From the NCBI GenBank assembly GCA_002081555.1, contig KV921154.1:1469-47515 (forward strand): a DNA stretch of 46,047 bases, written 5' to 3'. Positions 1 through 11,355 of this stretch are shown here, one piece after another. This DNA is from Protostelium mycophagum (lineage: Eukaryota; Evosea; Variosea; Protosteliida; Protosteliaceae). The notes beneath the pieces were generated by a model. It was not told where the DNA came from. It searched no databases and saw nothing but the letters and a program-made list of their open reading frames with translations. Numbering within the stretch: position 1 is the stretch's first letter; every line of letters starts with the position of its first letter. Both the position numbers and the translations under genes were made by a program.

Positions 1-131
1 TAATAATTTACCTCTCTTGATGTAGAAGAAATTAATGATTCACACTTTACATGAAATGAAGATGCTGAGAGAGACTTCTCATTGTTCTAATAAGAAACAT
101 CATAACATAATGAGGAGAATAGTATAGCCTG

Positions 132-2245
132 ATGTTGTCAGTTGTGGCCACTGGTGGACCCTTCAAGACACCTTTTGAGACTCCGCTGACTGGGCTAGAG
201 CGTAACGGAGTCCCAAACGCAACGATGTTGTCCCGATCAAAGCAGATCCAGATGCTCAAGGATTGGGCCAACGAGATACACACCGACAAGAATACAGTGG
301 CAACACTCATCAGCACACGTGGTATGGGCAAGACCTTTCTTCTGAAACGAGCCTGTACGATAGACCATCCAAGGATCCAAGAAGCTAGAAGAAAGGGACG
401 GATTGTATCATTCGGTGGAGATGAGACTAAGGGATATATTTACACACCGGCACAGCTGTGGATTAAGGCCATCATACGACATCTCCGGGTACTCTTCCAC
501 GGATGTCAAGTTGGTGGGATTGTCTTCAATGAATGTCGACTGGATAATGCAGATGTCATCACCCAACAACTTCAGCAGACCCACCCCTCGTTAGCAGCTT
601 GGATAGCAACACTTGTGCACGCCGAGCCTAGTCGGGCAGTCAAGGAGCTAATCCGATTGACCAACCTTGCCATACCTGATGACAACGGAGGGACTAGTTA
701 CATGCTCATGGTGGATGAGGTACAGGCCCTCTCGTGTCAGAAACTAAATGTGGATGGTCTCGTGAGTGTGTATGCAATGTGTCAAAGCTGAGACAACTAG
801 GGAGGAAGGAGGGAGAGTCATCTGTTAGATGGTCTATTGTCGATTAGATGGGAAGACAAGCCGATGATCATTATTGCTGGAACCAGCGATGATAGACTAG
901 ATCAAATCTGTGATGGATCCACCTATGTTATTTATCCCATCCCTCTATCTGTCCTCAGTATGGAAGATGCATACATCATGGGACGGGACATATTCCACTA
1001 TCGCTCAAAAGGATCAATCAACTCGCCACCCGTTCCGTGGCCTCCTGGTTTAGGAGACGACGAGTCACGCAATGAGTGTTCGTACTTTTTGTACTCAGCC
1101 ATCTATGAGAGCTGTCAAGTGCCTAGACTTCTGAATGTGGTCTTCAACACCTTTTGGACTAAATACTCAGAAAATGGAAAGGTAAGGGATACCCAAGTAA
1201 AGCAACTAATGTTTACAGCTGGCACCTGCAACGTTTACAGATGCCATTGTAACTGGATGTAGGACACTGTACTTCCACGGGTGGAACTACCTGCTCAAAT
1301 TCAGCACCAAGGAGGTGGCCACCTTGCTCCTCAGCACTTGCAGCCAGCAGACATCTTCTCTTGACAAGGAGGATGTACTCCCCAACACCAACTTTCTCTT
1401 GACCAAACTGACCAAAAAGTCAATCATTTTTCCATACTCGGAACAATCATTCATCATCCCAACACTTTTATGGCAATCAAAGAACCACACATCTGAGATC
1501 CAGAAGAAGATGCAGAGCGCCGAGGACCTCATATCTAAATATGGAATCAGAAGGGAGGACCTGTTGTTGGATGTGAGCAGCTGGTGGAACCGAGATGCTT
1601 TCCTGCTCAGCCGAGTGGGCAACCTCTATAAACGCGCAATTGTCACTTCTTTGATGGCCAAGTGGGTACTTCTATCCAACTTTGGTGTGTTTCCATCAGT
1701 GGAGCTCAAGACCTTGTATCACCTGGATCCAAGATCCTCTCAGTATGATGCACTCCCAAACATCTCCCTGGATCTTTCAGGCGGCATTCAACGTGGACAG
1801 GAAGAGCACAAGGCACAGTCTTTATCAAATCTTTATCATGATTGTTGTCTTATATACTGAGGTTGGTGACCATAATACATATTTGGGATTCAATGAGGAG
1901 CTACCGACAGCTCACCATGATTTTATTCTAGGTGGCGTAATCCCAGGACAAGCAGAGAACTCATTATATAATCCCTCTGCAGAGGTACTTGCACGTCAGC
2001 TTGTGCCAGGGGTGATACAAATTTATTATTTTTGTGGATAACTTTTACAGATGGTGCTCCTATGGTTTCATCTTGGACATGATGAAAATGACACAATACC
2101 ACCTGTTGAACATCAGAGAGATGATGTGAAGGAGGCTGTAGAAAAGAAGCAGGTGGTTTTCCTCAATGGTGCAGGGTGTGTGAGCCCCCTAAACATTGAT
2201 CTGCTTATATTGCTGAAAAAGACTCTCAGAGCAATTGCTAAATAA
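132..2245 (+). CDS. Crinkler/RHS-type P-loop NTPase protein
   Basis: Large protein of the Crinkler-RHS type: a P-loop ATPase domain followed by a divergent region and a short C-terminal strand-rich tail. The Walker A loop reads STRGMGKTFLL at about residue 62, and a Walker B-like strand (MLMVDEVQAL) lies near residue 200. Short phase-0 introns (762-800 and 1182-1218) join exon 1 to an ATPase exon carrying MIIIAGTSDDR, and then to a downstream exon. The tail carries VVFLNGAGCVSPLNIDLL, similar to the strand that ends many RHS/CRN proteins. The family occurs in oomycetes, chytrids, amoebae and trypanosomatids; some members are secreted effectors, others are associated with retroelements. I see no signal peptide. 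The gene looks nearly whole; my exon chain has about one place where the frame is not explained by a confident intron. Function unknown beyond NTPase; family assignment moderate. Confidence 0.6.
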
Positions 2246-2677
2246 AAATGTTGTGTTATATAGTGAAATGACCAACACCTGCTCATATTGCCCTCTAGAT
2301 GGGTCTCAGCTAGGTAGACCTCTATCATAGATCTGTTCTGATGAACATTGTTAGCTTCTTGCCATTATAACTCAGTGTGTGTTCAGTTGTAGATAAGGAC
2401 CTGCAAGAGACAGTTTAGAGTCAGTGGGAGTCATTTGCATCATCTCAGTTAAGTATAATTACATTCATATAAAACAAAAACTAATGTATTATTCGCATTA
2501 TTTGGCATATAGGATGTCTACAAAACATTCCAGAAACCGCAATTTATAACAGAGATATGCACTAATACCCTCTTTTTATGTGGTGCCTTTTAATCACCTG
2601 TAGTTGCGGCATCATGTGGGGCCCCTCCACACCACTTGAAACAGCTCAATTTCCCTCCATTTTTTCAAAATATTAAT
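2246..2677. other. Intergenic stretch, no gene seen
   Basis: About 430 bp between the stop of the P-loop protein and the stop of the deacetylase, which converge here. It is AT-rich, with short poly-T and poly-A runs and no reading frame that resembles coding sequence. It probably holds the two 3' untranslated regions. Confidence 0.5.
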
Positions 2678-3586
2678 TTATTTTAAAAGTTCAGCGACAG
2701 GGACAATCTCCCATCCTTGTGATCTCAATCGAGGGAGGAGGATGGATAATGTATCGATGGTCCATTCTCTCTGATCATGTAAGATGACTATGCATCCCTT
2801 GCTGACCATCTGGGCTAATTACTGAGATCAAAGGTGATCAAATCACCTTCTCAACAAAAAATGCGTTCCAATTTGGTATTTTCATCTGAGGATCATGTGG
2901 GTACACATTTCCTAGAACTATCTTATAACCCTTGCTCTCCACAAGCTCAATCATGGCCCTACATGTTTTCAATCGAGAACATGAAGGATCCTTCATTAAG
3001 GAGATTTCTTTTCTTGCTACTTTTTTTATTATAAGCTGTCTGAAGAAGGGACAAGAAGAGCATTGAATGGAACTTACTTGTTATAGAATCCAGAGCCAGG
3101 TCGAAATACCTTGGGCGACTGTCTCTGTACCTTTGTTCTCGCATGTGCTCTCTCTATAATCTCATCCACATTTTGGATCTGCTCACCGAGCTGTTCTGTG
3201 GGTAAGTTGATGGATGGTTCATCCCTCATGGCATGATTTCCAAGCTGATGACCTCTCAACAAGATCTCATCCAAAATCGACTCCATATCATTGCTTTCAC
3301 TTGGTTCTGTTGCATCATTGAGACAGTGTGAGCCAATGCAAAAGAATGTGGCTTTGGCATTATTTTTCTCTAAGATGTTGAGTAATTGCCTTGTATATCG
3401 ACCGGGGCTGTCGTCTATGGTGAGCGCCAAGATCTTCCTCTCTGTATTAATGGAAAAAAGAATTCTGTTGTCTAAGAGGTTGGTGATTATCTTTGGTGGA
3501 GCAGAGACAAGCCCCAGAGGCGTGAACGAAAAGATCGCAGCGGCGATCTGATCCATATGTTGAAATTTTGTCGCACAAGAATTCAA
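2678..3586 (-). CDS. NodB-type polysaccharide deacetylase (CE4)
   Basis: Three exons (3586-3078, 2958-2847, 2809-2678) join in frame to about 250 residues. CE4 motifs appear in order: LTIDDSP (motif 1, usually TFDDGP) near residue 58; GNHAMRDEPS (motif 2); KVFRPGSGFYN (motif 3, the RPG loop); KIVLGNVYPHDPQ; and VILHDQREWT (motif 5). This combination matches a eukaryotic subfamily of putative chitooligosaccharide or peptidoglycan deacetylases, in which the second metal-binding His of motif 2 is often replaced. A hydrophobic stretch just after the second Met (residue 11, AAAIFSFTPLGLVSAPP) may be a signal anchor. The first Met of the open frame is given as the start; residue 11 is a good alternative. 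The start lies only 48 bp from the stop of the helicase gene upstream, so its promoter probably lies inside that gene's 3' end. Substrate is inferred from the family only. Confidence 0.8.
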
Positions 3587-3634
3587 AATTCAAAAAGATT
3601 CTTTTATATGATTCAGCATGTCCAACATGATGAT

Positions 3635-6600
3635 CTAATCTCTGAAGAGGAGCTGTATGTCGTTGACCGTTAATCTTCTCAAGTTCTTGGCGTCTGCAGA
3701 CAGTGCACCTTCAGCGATCTGCTTCTTCTTCTCTTGCAATTCCAGTATTCTCGTCTCGATGGAATTCTTTGAAATTTGAATCAGTGATTTTGGCGGGAAT
3801 CATTTTCAGGAATATTTACCTGAACAACGAAGCGCTTGACTAGAACGGGTTTGGTTTGACCTATTCTGTACACTCTGTCGACAGCTTGTTGTTCGATCGC
3901 CGGCTGTCAATACTTAATGTCGACATTCTACAACGATGTAAACTCACGTTCCACCAGGGGTCACACATGAAAACTCTGCTCGCCTCCGTCAGATTGAGAC
4001 CGACCCCTCCCGCTGTACATACTTCAATTTTCCCGCCAAAAGATTGCCTACTATTTTGCATATCTTTCTGTTATGGTTTTGTTTCTATGCATTATCTTTG
4101 TACTGCGGAAAAAATATCAAGACGAGATTTCCCGCCAAAAGATCACAATAGTTTCCCGCCAAAAGATCACAATATTTTCCCGCCAAAAGAGGTGGTTACC
4201 TTTTAGTGAGATGAGGAATACGTTGTGCACCCTTCCTTCTTTAAATTCGTTCAAGGCCTGATTTCTCTTCTGGTGGCTCATGGTCCCGTCGAGTCTCACA
4301 AATTTGATCCCTGCTCTTTCCAATGCGACCTGGAAATTTTAGTTGAAAACTCGTAAAACTTTAGGAATACTGGATGAAAATTCGTGGAAATCTCACCTCA
4401 GTCAGGTCCAGGTAAGATGTAAACTGACTAAAAACCAAACTTTTTGTAGTTTCACCAGTCTTCTCGTCTTCAGATTTGATCATCTACAACGATTAATTCC
4501 TCATCTACAACTGTATATGGTGTACATCATATATGACATCATACCTTTAGTTCAGAGACCAAGGCGTCCAATTTGGAGCTCGATTGGAATTTTTGGACGT
4601 CATGGAAACGCAGGCTCTGAGTCTTTTTGTCTGAAGATTTGACTGAAATTTTCTTGGAACATTCCGTGACTGTACATATGACGTTGTTCTTGCTTTTCTC
4701 TGGTTCGAATCCTTCCATGTTTTCGAGGCACTATAACGTCAGGTTTTTTAAATTTTAAATTTCGTTTTGGCGGGAAAACTTACCAAACGGCAAAATTGAT
4801 GCACGCACCCGGTCACCACAAATTCACCGTCGTATTCATCAGAACAGCCAGAACAAGGCGTAAAATTCTTGGAATTTTCACCATCTACAACGATCTCTTC
4901 CTTCTACATCGTCTCAGTGAAATTTCGCCGGAATTTCAGAAAATACCTCTTGTAGTTGTTCGTTCATCTCGTGATAAGAGGTTGGTTTCGGGTCTGTTGT
5001 GCCGTATATCACCAAGTATGGATGATCACAGGTTTGTCTCACCTATTTTTATAAATTCTTTAGATCTTCTGCCTTTTGTACAGAATTGTTTTCGCGCCAA
5101 AAATTATATATATTTTTTAAATTTTTCGTATTCTCAACGGAAAATTTTGAAACTTCCACACTCAAGTTTCAAACTCCTATGGTGGCTTGAGAAAAGTGGC
5201 ATACAAGTCACAATACTTTTTTACGCATGCCCAAAAGGACATCAGGGCAAAGTTTGAAACTTTGTTTCAAAGGACCTTCCGCTGTCTCTTGACAATATCC
5301 GATTTTTGTGTTTATATATCCAGAAAATTCGTATCGATGACATACTCTTAACAAAAGCTCCAAAAGGTTCATGAAACCGGACTTTTTCTTTTCAAAATTT
5401 GCCAACTCGTTCTTCGCCTCTGAATAAATCTAGATCGTGTCAGACCTTAAGAACCGTGAATCGCGGTAAGCTTACCGTATCATAAAGTGTCCCTTCGTCC
5501 TTTGTCTTTCCGACATCGACTTGTTGGTATGTTATTTCTGGTAGATCTACAATTGGCTTGCCGTTGATTTTCAAGTTTTTGGTCCTTCTAAGCATCATCG
5601 GCTGTACAAACGCCTGATTACGTAAGTGGATGCGTATACAACGAACCAAGTCAGGAAATATCGATGAAATTTCACCTGGATCTTCTTGAGTGCATTAGAT
5701 CGGGCAGTCCCGCTGTTGCTGTTGCAAGGCTTGGTGAAATTTTTGTTCCACCATGAATAATCATCACAATTTTCTGCTTTAATGAAATTTAAAAGACTGT
5801 ACAAATCGTCCACTCCATTTTGTATCGGCGTTCCTGGAACACATTGAGAATCTACAACGATGTAGAGGGAAATACCTGTGAGGCACCATTTGAAGGTTGC
5901 GTCGAGGTCCATGCAAGATTTGGAAATCTTCGTCTTTCTGTTCTTTATATTGTGCGCCTCATCTACAAACATTATTAATAAAATAGTATAAACATAATAT
6001 TATTATCATAGGTATAACATCACATTATTACCATAGGTATAAACATAACATTATTACCACTCAATTCTTTTAAAATCTCTTCTATGACCAAACCGTAAAA
6101 CATTTACGAAGATGGAAATAAAATCCTACCCAAGATGACTCTATGCCATTTTACTTTTTGCAACTCTCCCTTACTACTCTCATCACTAGACTCAGCAGAG
6201 ACAAGTCCGTATGTCGTTATGACAATGTCATACTTCTTCATAGACCTGGCGGTCTTCCTGTCCTTACCGTAATACTCAAGACACCTGTCAGAAAAGTGTC
6301 AATCTCACATTTGGATGTCAAAATGTCACCTGATGTCATCTGACATCTTGGTACGGACTTCGTTGGCCCAGTGACCAAGTGTAGACAGTGGGCATATGAT
6401 AAGTGTAGGCTTTCTCGCCTCCTCTTTTGACGGATTGGACGCAACAAGTGATAATGACTGTATCTACAACGCGTCATTTTTTTTCAGTAATCACGTGCTC
6501 AGAATTATTCTGAAAAATGATGGATGTTTTCGGTGAAAATGTCGATTAAATAGTATGGGAATATTACAGTTTTCCCGAGGCCCATGTCATCTGCTAATAT

Positions 6601-8668
6601 ACCACCATACTTCTTTATCTCTACGTTCTCCCTGCTCATCATCCATTTCACTCCAACTTCCTACACATTTCAGTGAAATTTCAACGAAATTTCGAGTGGT
6701 ATTGGGGATTGTAAAGAACGAATGGATCATCCCCATTGTACAATATTACATGATTATATTCATTAAATAATCTTCTATTCTAAAACAGAATCCTTTTACC
6801 TGGAAAGGCTTGAGTCGTACTTTCATGTCAACTGTGAAATCTCCCCCTCCATCTTCCAGTTGGATTTTATTCTGATGATTTCAGTAAAAAATTATTATTA
6901 TAATAATTTATATTTTATTTAGTTGAACAATATTTCGGATTGTTAAAAATTACCTGAATGTCTTCAAATAAATTCTTGACGAAATTGTCGACTGTTTCCG
7001 GCCTTGAGCGAGACTCTAAAGAGTAATCTCTGGGGTTGTAATTCGTATGTTGGTCCACAATATTCGTGCCCTGCTGTACAGAGATCATTCTGTTGGGTTG
7101 TACGACTACAGCTTGTTGAGCAAATCTGTAATCTGTCAGTAAAAATCTCAGGATTTGTAGTGGGTCAGCTTGACGCAGGCTGCGGCAAAATTGCATCGGA
7201 AATAGCTTGGACACATTGTGATTTAATGACAAACCTAGTGTGCGGCCACAAGGGATCACTCTGATACGTCCTCTTGAGATTATTTACATTCGTAAGTTGT
7301 TGAGCGATCTACAACCAGTCAACCTACAACATCACCAAAAGATTTGAAATTACCTGCTTGAACGTTTGGTTCGCGACGGGATCGTGAGGGTTGGTAATTA
7401 AATATTTTTGACATTGTGAGAGTTCAGATTGCAATAATATCTGGGTGTCAATGGCCTCTTGGTACTTTCTCTCCAATTCATTCACCTTTTGCGCCATCTG
7501 TATTCATCAGAAAATTGTATTTTGGCATCTTTGGTTGTAGATCCCAAATAAAACATGAGGTCAATACTCACCGGACTGATTTGCATTTGGAACAGCCGTT
7601 GTTCTAAAGAGGAAATGTCTTCATTGGAAAGTCTGTCCTTTGGAAATCCTCTGAAATCTGCATAGTTTAATCTCATTTATGTACAAATATTTTTGTGTTT
7701 AATATTCACCTAAAGAAACTGGTGTCTGGTCCTTCGGCTCTGATGCGATTGTAGATGGATCGATCTGCAGTCAATGAGAGATGATCATGACATGTGGATC
7801 ATTACCCCTGCTAAGAGGGGGTGTGGTTTCAGCTTGGGCGCTGCAGGTGCAGGTCTAACCACCGGGATTGAGATGACCTCTTGTGCTTGAGGTCGGGCCG
7901 CTTGTGTTGTGGGCTTCACCACATGATTCTGGTGTTGAAGTTTCATTTCTTGCTTCTGTAGCTGTTGTTGAGGTCTAACCTCTTGTTTCTGAGGTTTGAC
8001 CGCGAATATCTGGGGTGGAACTTCTTGTGATCTTACCACGTTTGGTTGAGGTCTGACCTCCTGTCTCTGGGATTGTGCGGCATGATCTGAGATCTGTGAA
8101 CAGATGCAATGTACAACCCCGATGATGGAAGAGTCTGTTCATCACAGCAGAGCCGCGACAAAATAATTTCTGGTGCAAAGACGGCTCACGTGATGGTGGT
8201 GGTCGATCTACGGTCAAATCAATAGCAATTTCAGGGCGGGTAGCCGGCTTTTGTTGTGGGTTATTCGGTGCCTTTTGTGGTGCAGAAGGTTGGGAGGCAG
8301 ATGCATTTATCTTCTGTGTATTAGAAGGTGGAACATTCTCACACCTCTGATTAAAATGTGAGAAGGATAACATTCAAATCGAGAACCCAACCTGGCTTTC
8401 TTCTGTGTATAAACGGGTCATCTCATTACAGACGTGCAATACGAGCCTGGCTTTGACGATATTGGATGGCGCACCACTGATTTTCCAAAGAGGTATCAAT
8501 TTCTGAATATCTACCACGCGTTGTTTGGTAAGTATCCCTTCGATCAATAAATACAAACATAGGAATGTTGTCGATCTCACTATTCAAAGGAGCAAGAAGG
8601 GCAGCTCTCTCTTGATGAGAACCGTTGTCAAAACGGTTCTTCCATTCTTCAGGAGTCAGCAGGTCCAT
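3635..8668 (-). CDS. RAD5/RAD16-like SNF2 helicase with RING finger
   Basis: By my splicing this is about 990 residues over about 22 exons. An N-terminal helical segment is followed by a Gln/Pro-rich linker with repeated VRPQ units, then the SNF2 ATPase. Motifs in order: [13 protein letters not shown] (motif I, about 428), DEAHNIKN (motif II, 549), LTGTPIQNG (motif III, 576), [68 protein letters not shown]-type motif VI and [18 protein letters not shown]3HC4 RING (CSGC ... CVHQFC ... CTVTEC, about 741-790) sits between the helicase lobes, the hallmark of RAD5, RAD16, HLTF and SHPRH. Such proteins remodel chromatin in nucleotide excision repair or ubiquitylate PCNA during damage tolerance. No HIRAN domain is evident, which favours RAD16/TTF2-like over RAD5. 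The start at 8668 is chosen because the frame continues from it and an E2F-like site lies 35 bp upstream; an in-frame ATG at 8809 is possible. Introns hold several further E2F-like sites. Confidence 0.93.
4128..4188. repeat. Three tandem 24-bp repeats with E2F-like cores
   Basis: Three direct copies with exact 24-bp spacing (cores at 4128, 4152 and 4175-4176) lie inside one intron of the helicase gene. Each carries TTTCCCGCCAAAAGATCACA or a close form, the reverse complement of the E2F consensus TTTGGCGGGAAA. A fourth core lies in the same intron at 4028-4041. Confidence 0.9.
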
Positions 8669-8702
8669 GTTCAAGAAATTTGAATCCCGATTTTCGGAAT
8701 CA

Positions 8703-8715
8703 TTTTGGCGGGAAA
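8703..8715. promoter_or_regulatory. E2F-like site upstream of the helicase start
   Basis: TTTTGGCGGGAAA lies 35 bp upstream of the chosen helicase start codon. It matches the consensus bound by E2F/DP factors in animals, plants and amoebae. E2F commonly drives S-phase expression of replication and repair genes, which suits a RAD5/RAD16-like product. Binding itself is inferred. Confidence 0.55.
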
Positions 8716-8809
8716 TTGGGCCCAAAAAGCAGAACTTTTTAAATAAATTCATTGAAACGGTTCGTAATCTACAAAACAACACAAGCCACAGAGAAATCTC
8801 AAAGCTCAA

Positions 8810-9202
8810 TCAAATTTCAAGTGCAGTTCAGACGTGCTGCCTGATTATTCTTGGCGGTTAAAAGAGTAATCGTCGACCAGGACAAAGTGGATCAAAAATG
8901 ATTTTATTTGTCAAATAAAATTTATTGTTTTGTCGAGGTCGTTTGTGCAGAAGGAAAAACATGAAATGCAAAAAATAATTCTCAGTCTACAAAAGAATGG
9001 TGTTCCTGCACTAAAAATAGTCTCGTGATGCGACACGGTTACCGCTCGGTTGTCAGCGTGAGTATCACGTACTTTAACGTAGATTCCTCCGGCTTGGATT
9101 TCTAAAAGACCTCGTGCTTGTCATTTCCCATTCTCAAATCCCGGGAGGACACAAACAAATAAATATGCACATGCAACAAAGTTTCTCTCTGTATTTGTGC
9201 GC
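8810..9202. other. Intergenic stretch, no gene seen
   Basis: About 390 bp between the helicase 5' end and the DZF gene stop, both on the minus strand. An AATAAA-like polyadenylation context on the minus strand lies near 8925-8935 (TTTTATTT and AAATAAAATTTATT). No coding-like frame is visible. Confidence 0.5.
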
Positions 9203-11274
9203 CTATGGCAGCACGTCCTCCCACTTTCCTTCTGAAATATGAACGAGAATTTTTTGAGCTTGTTCTGTCATTTTGACCCTCTTATCGTCGTTCAGGTCGA
9301 AGAATAAATCTTTAGAATCCCATTCTTTTCTTTGTTGAACGGCATCCGGCAATGCCGGAAGGTCTATGCGATTCACACAAGGATCCGGTATTCCGTCTGA
9401 CCCAGGTAAAATTACTCCGGATGAAATATATTCGAAAAATCTTCGCAAAGCGAAAGAGTATCCGCAGTCCGTGTGTCCGAGGGCTCTGTCCACCAGTACC
9501 TATCTTATTCAATCCGATATAATTATATTTCTGTCAAAAAATAATAAATATTCAATAATATCATTACTGAAAATTATAATGAAAAAATTATGATTTTTGA
9601 ATCATCAAATTTGAAATCACTAATCACCTCAACCATCCAGTCAGAGACATCTCTCCACGCCTCTCTCTCTGACTTGAACGCTTTGATTGTCTGAATAGTC
9701 ATCTTCAATACTTCGGTGAAGTTTCTACCCTTGAACCAAAAGAGCTGCCTGATGAGGATCAAAGCATCCGCACATTGTTGTAGATGACCTTCGCATAAGT
9801 TGTCCCTCTTCTCTTGCTCTTGGTTCTCTTCCTTGCTGGTCATTGTGTCCTCGATATGTCCGTTTTCTAATTTGTGCTGGGATTCGGCGAGAGCCTTCCA
9901 AGCGCCGTTCCAAGTGGTCCATACGGTGACAATGAAATCAGACAGAGTGAATAACAGTGTTGTTCCTCTCTCTTCTACATTTGATTTTCCCTCGAATTTG
10001 TCAGCAGCAGATTGACGCAATATATTGGCCAGCTTGTTGATGTTTCCTGGTGATATCAGTAATAATAATGATAAATTCAATCGTCACCTCCTTCGTTGAT
10101 ATCTGGAGCCTGTTCAAAGATAACAACGACCTCTGCGCTTCTCTCTTGATTCAATAGTAATCCCTTGGCAAAACTTCCCACGATGTAGCTCTCATAAACC
10201 ATTCCGGAGTCACGGAGTACGGGGACCACGTGGCTCACCAGTTGGGCGAGCTGCCCGGCGCCTTCAGAAGTGGGGCACAGAGGGGCGTGTTTGGCGGATA
10301 ATTGTTGGTCCAATGCGGGGTCGAACAAGATGAATTGTGGTATAAATCCTTCTTTGAGAGAGGCCAAAGCGGCGATACGGTTACATTCCTTACTGTTGAA
10401 AATAAATAAAAATATTAATTTTTGGATGTGCTCACCTTGCAGTCTGCTTGGCTCTTCTCTGTTTATTACCGGACCTGACGTAAGGTTTTGCGCCTGGTGC
10501 TGGTTGTGAGTACCTGGCGGACACAGAGACATAAGGAATGTCAGATGATCTCGTCTGAGACAACATGGGCACGAATGGCACGTCTGGTTTGACCTTCTTG
10601 ATGACCGGCATGGGGAGATTATCTCCCTCTCTCTTCTTCTTCTCATCACTGTGACGTTTTCCAAGAAGATGGATTTGGAAAAGGTCGTTATCTGCACATG
10701 TCACGTTGCATATGTCACAAGTGAAAGGCCCTTGAGCTTCTTGTTGTTGATGTTGGATTGGTGCTGTGGGTACAATTACAGGAGCGGCTGCTGGTTGTTG
10801 TTGAAGAGGAGGCGGTCCAGCAGGACGCCCAACAAACCGTGCACCAACCGCATTGGGTGATTGACTTGCTGCGACGAAATCAACAACTGTATAAGAAGAT
10901 AGGTTACCTCTACCGCGAAAACCACCAGGTTGACCGCGATATCCTCCATTTGGGTTTGCTCCTCCTTGATTGTAGCTTTGATTATAACCACCATTATTAT
11001 AACCTCCTTGATTGTAGCCTTGTCCATATCCTCCTTGATATCCTTGTGGGTATCCACCCTGGTGTCCTCCATCTTGATATCCACCACCACCTCTTCCATA
11101 ACCACCTGCATAACCTCCTCTACCACCTTGTTGATAGCCTCCTCTATTGTAACCACCCTCATAACCACCTTCATAGCCACCTTCATAGTATCCTTCTTGT
11201 CCATGTCCTCCATAACCTCCTCTTCCATAATTATGACCGCCACGTGGCGCTCCAGAGTAGTTCCCCTGGTTCAT
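9203..11274 (-). CDS. Zinc-finger DZF-domain RNA-binding protein (ZFR/ILF-like)
   Basis: Four exons re-join in frame (donors near 10435, 10103 and 9630). The N-terminal 110 residues are Gly/Tyr-rich (GGYEGGY-type repeats with RGG-like tracts), typical of RNA-binding, phase-separating tails. A C2H2 U1-like finger follows (FTCDICNVTCADNDLFQIHL then GKRH). Then comes a DZF domain, a nucleotidyltransferase-like fold: FDPALDQQLS, VLRDSGMVYESYIVGSFAKG, TTLLFTLSDFIVTVW, LILIRQLFWFKGRN, DRALGHTDCGYSFALRRFFEYISSG and VKMTEQAQKILVHISEGKW. This order matches ZFR and, less closely, ILF2/ILF3, which bind double-stranded RNA and act in splicing. The polymerase-like fold in these families is thought to be inactive. 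Its start faces the small gene at 11356 across 81 bp, so the two probably share a promoter. Confidence 0.85.
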
Positions 11275-11355
11275 TTTGTTGTGTGGGTTGATTATGATTA
11301 CTGTTTTTCGTCATCAAATTTTATTATTTTATTTCATTTTCATCAGATCACCGTC

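Noticed and set aside
4128-4188. Regular short repeats that could suggest a CRISPR array
   Set aside because: Only three units, no variable spacers, in an intron of a eukaryotic gene.
4700-4715. GGTTCGAATCC, a match to the tRNA B box
   Set aside because: It is part of a coding exon of the helicase RING region (GFEPE on the minus strand). There is no A box or cloverleaf around it.
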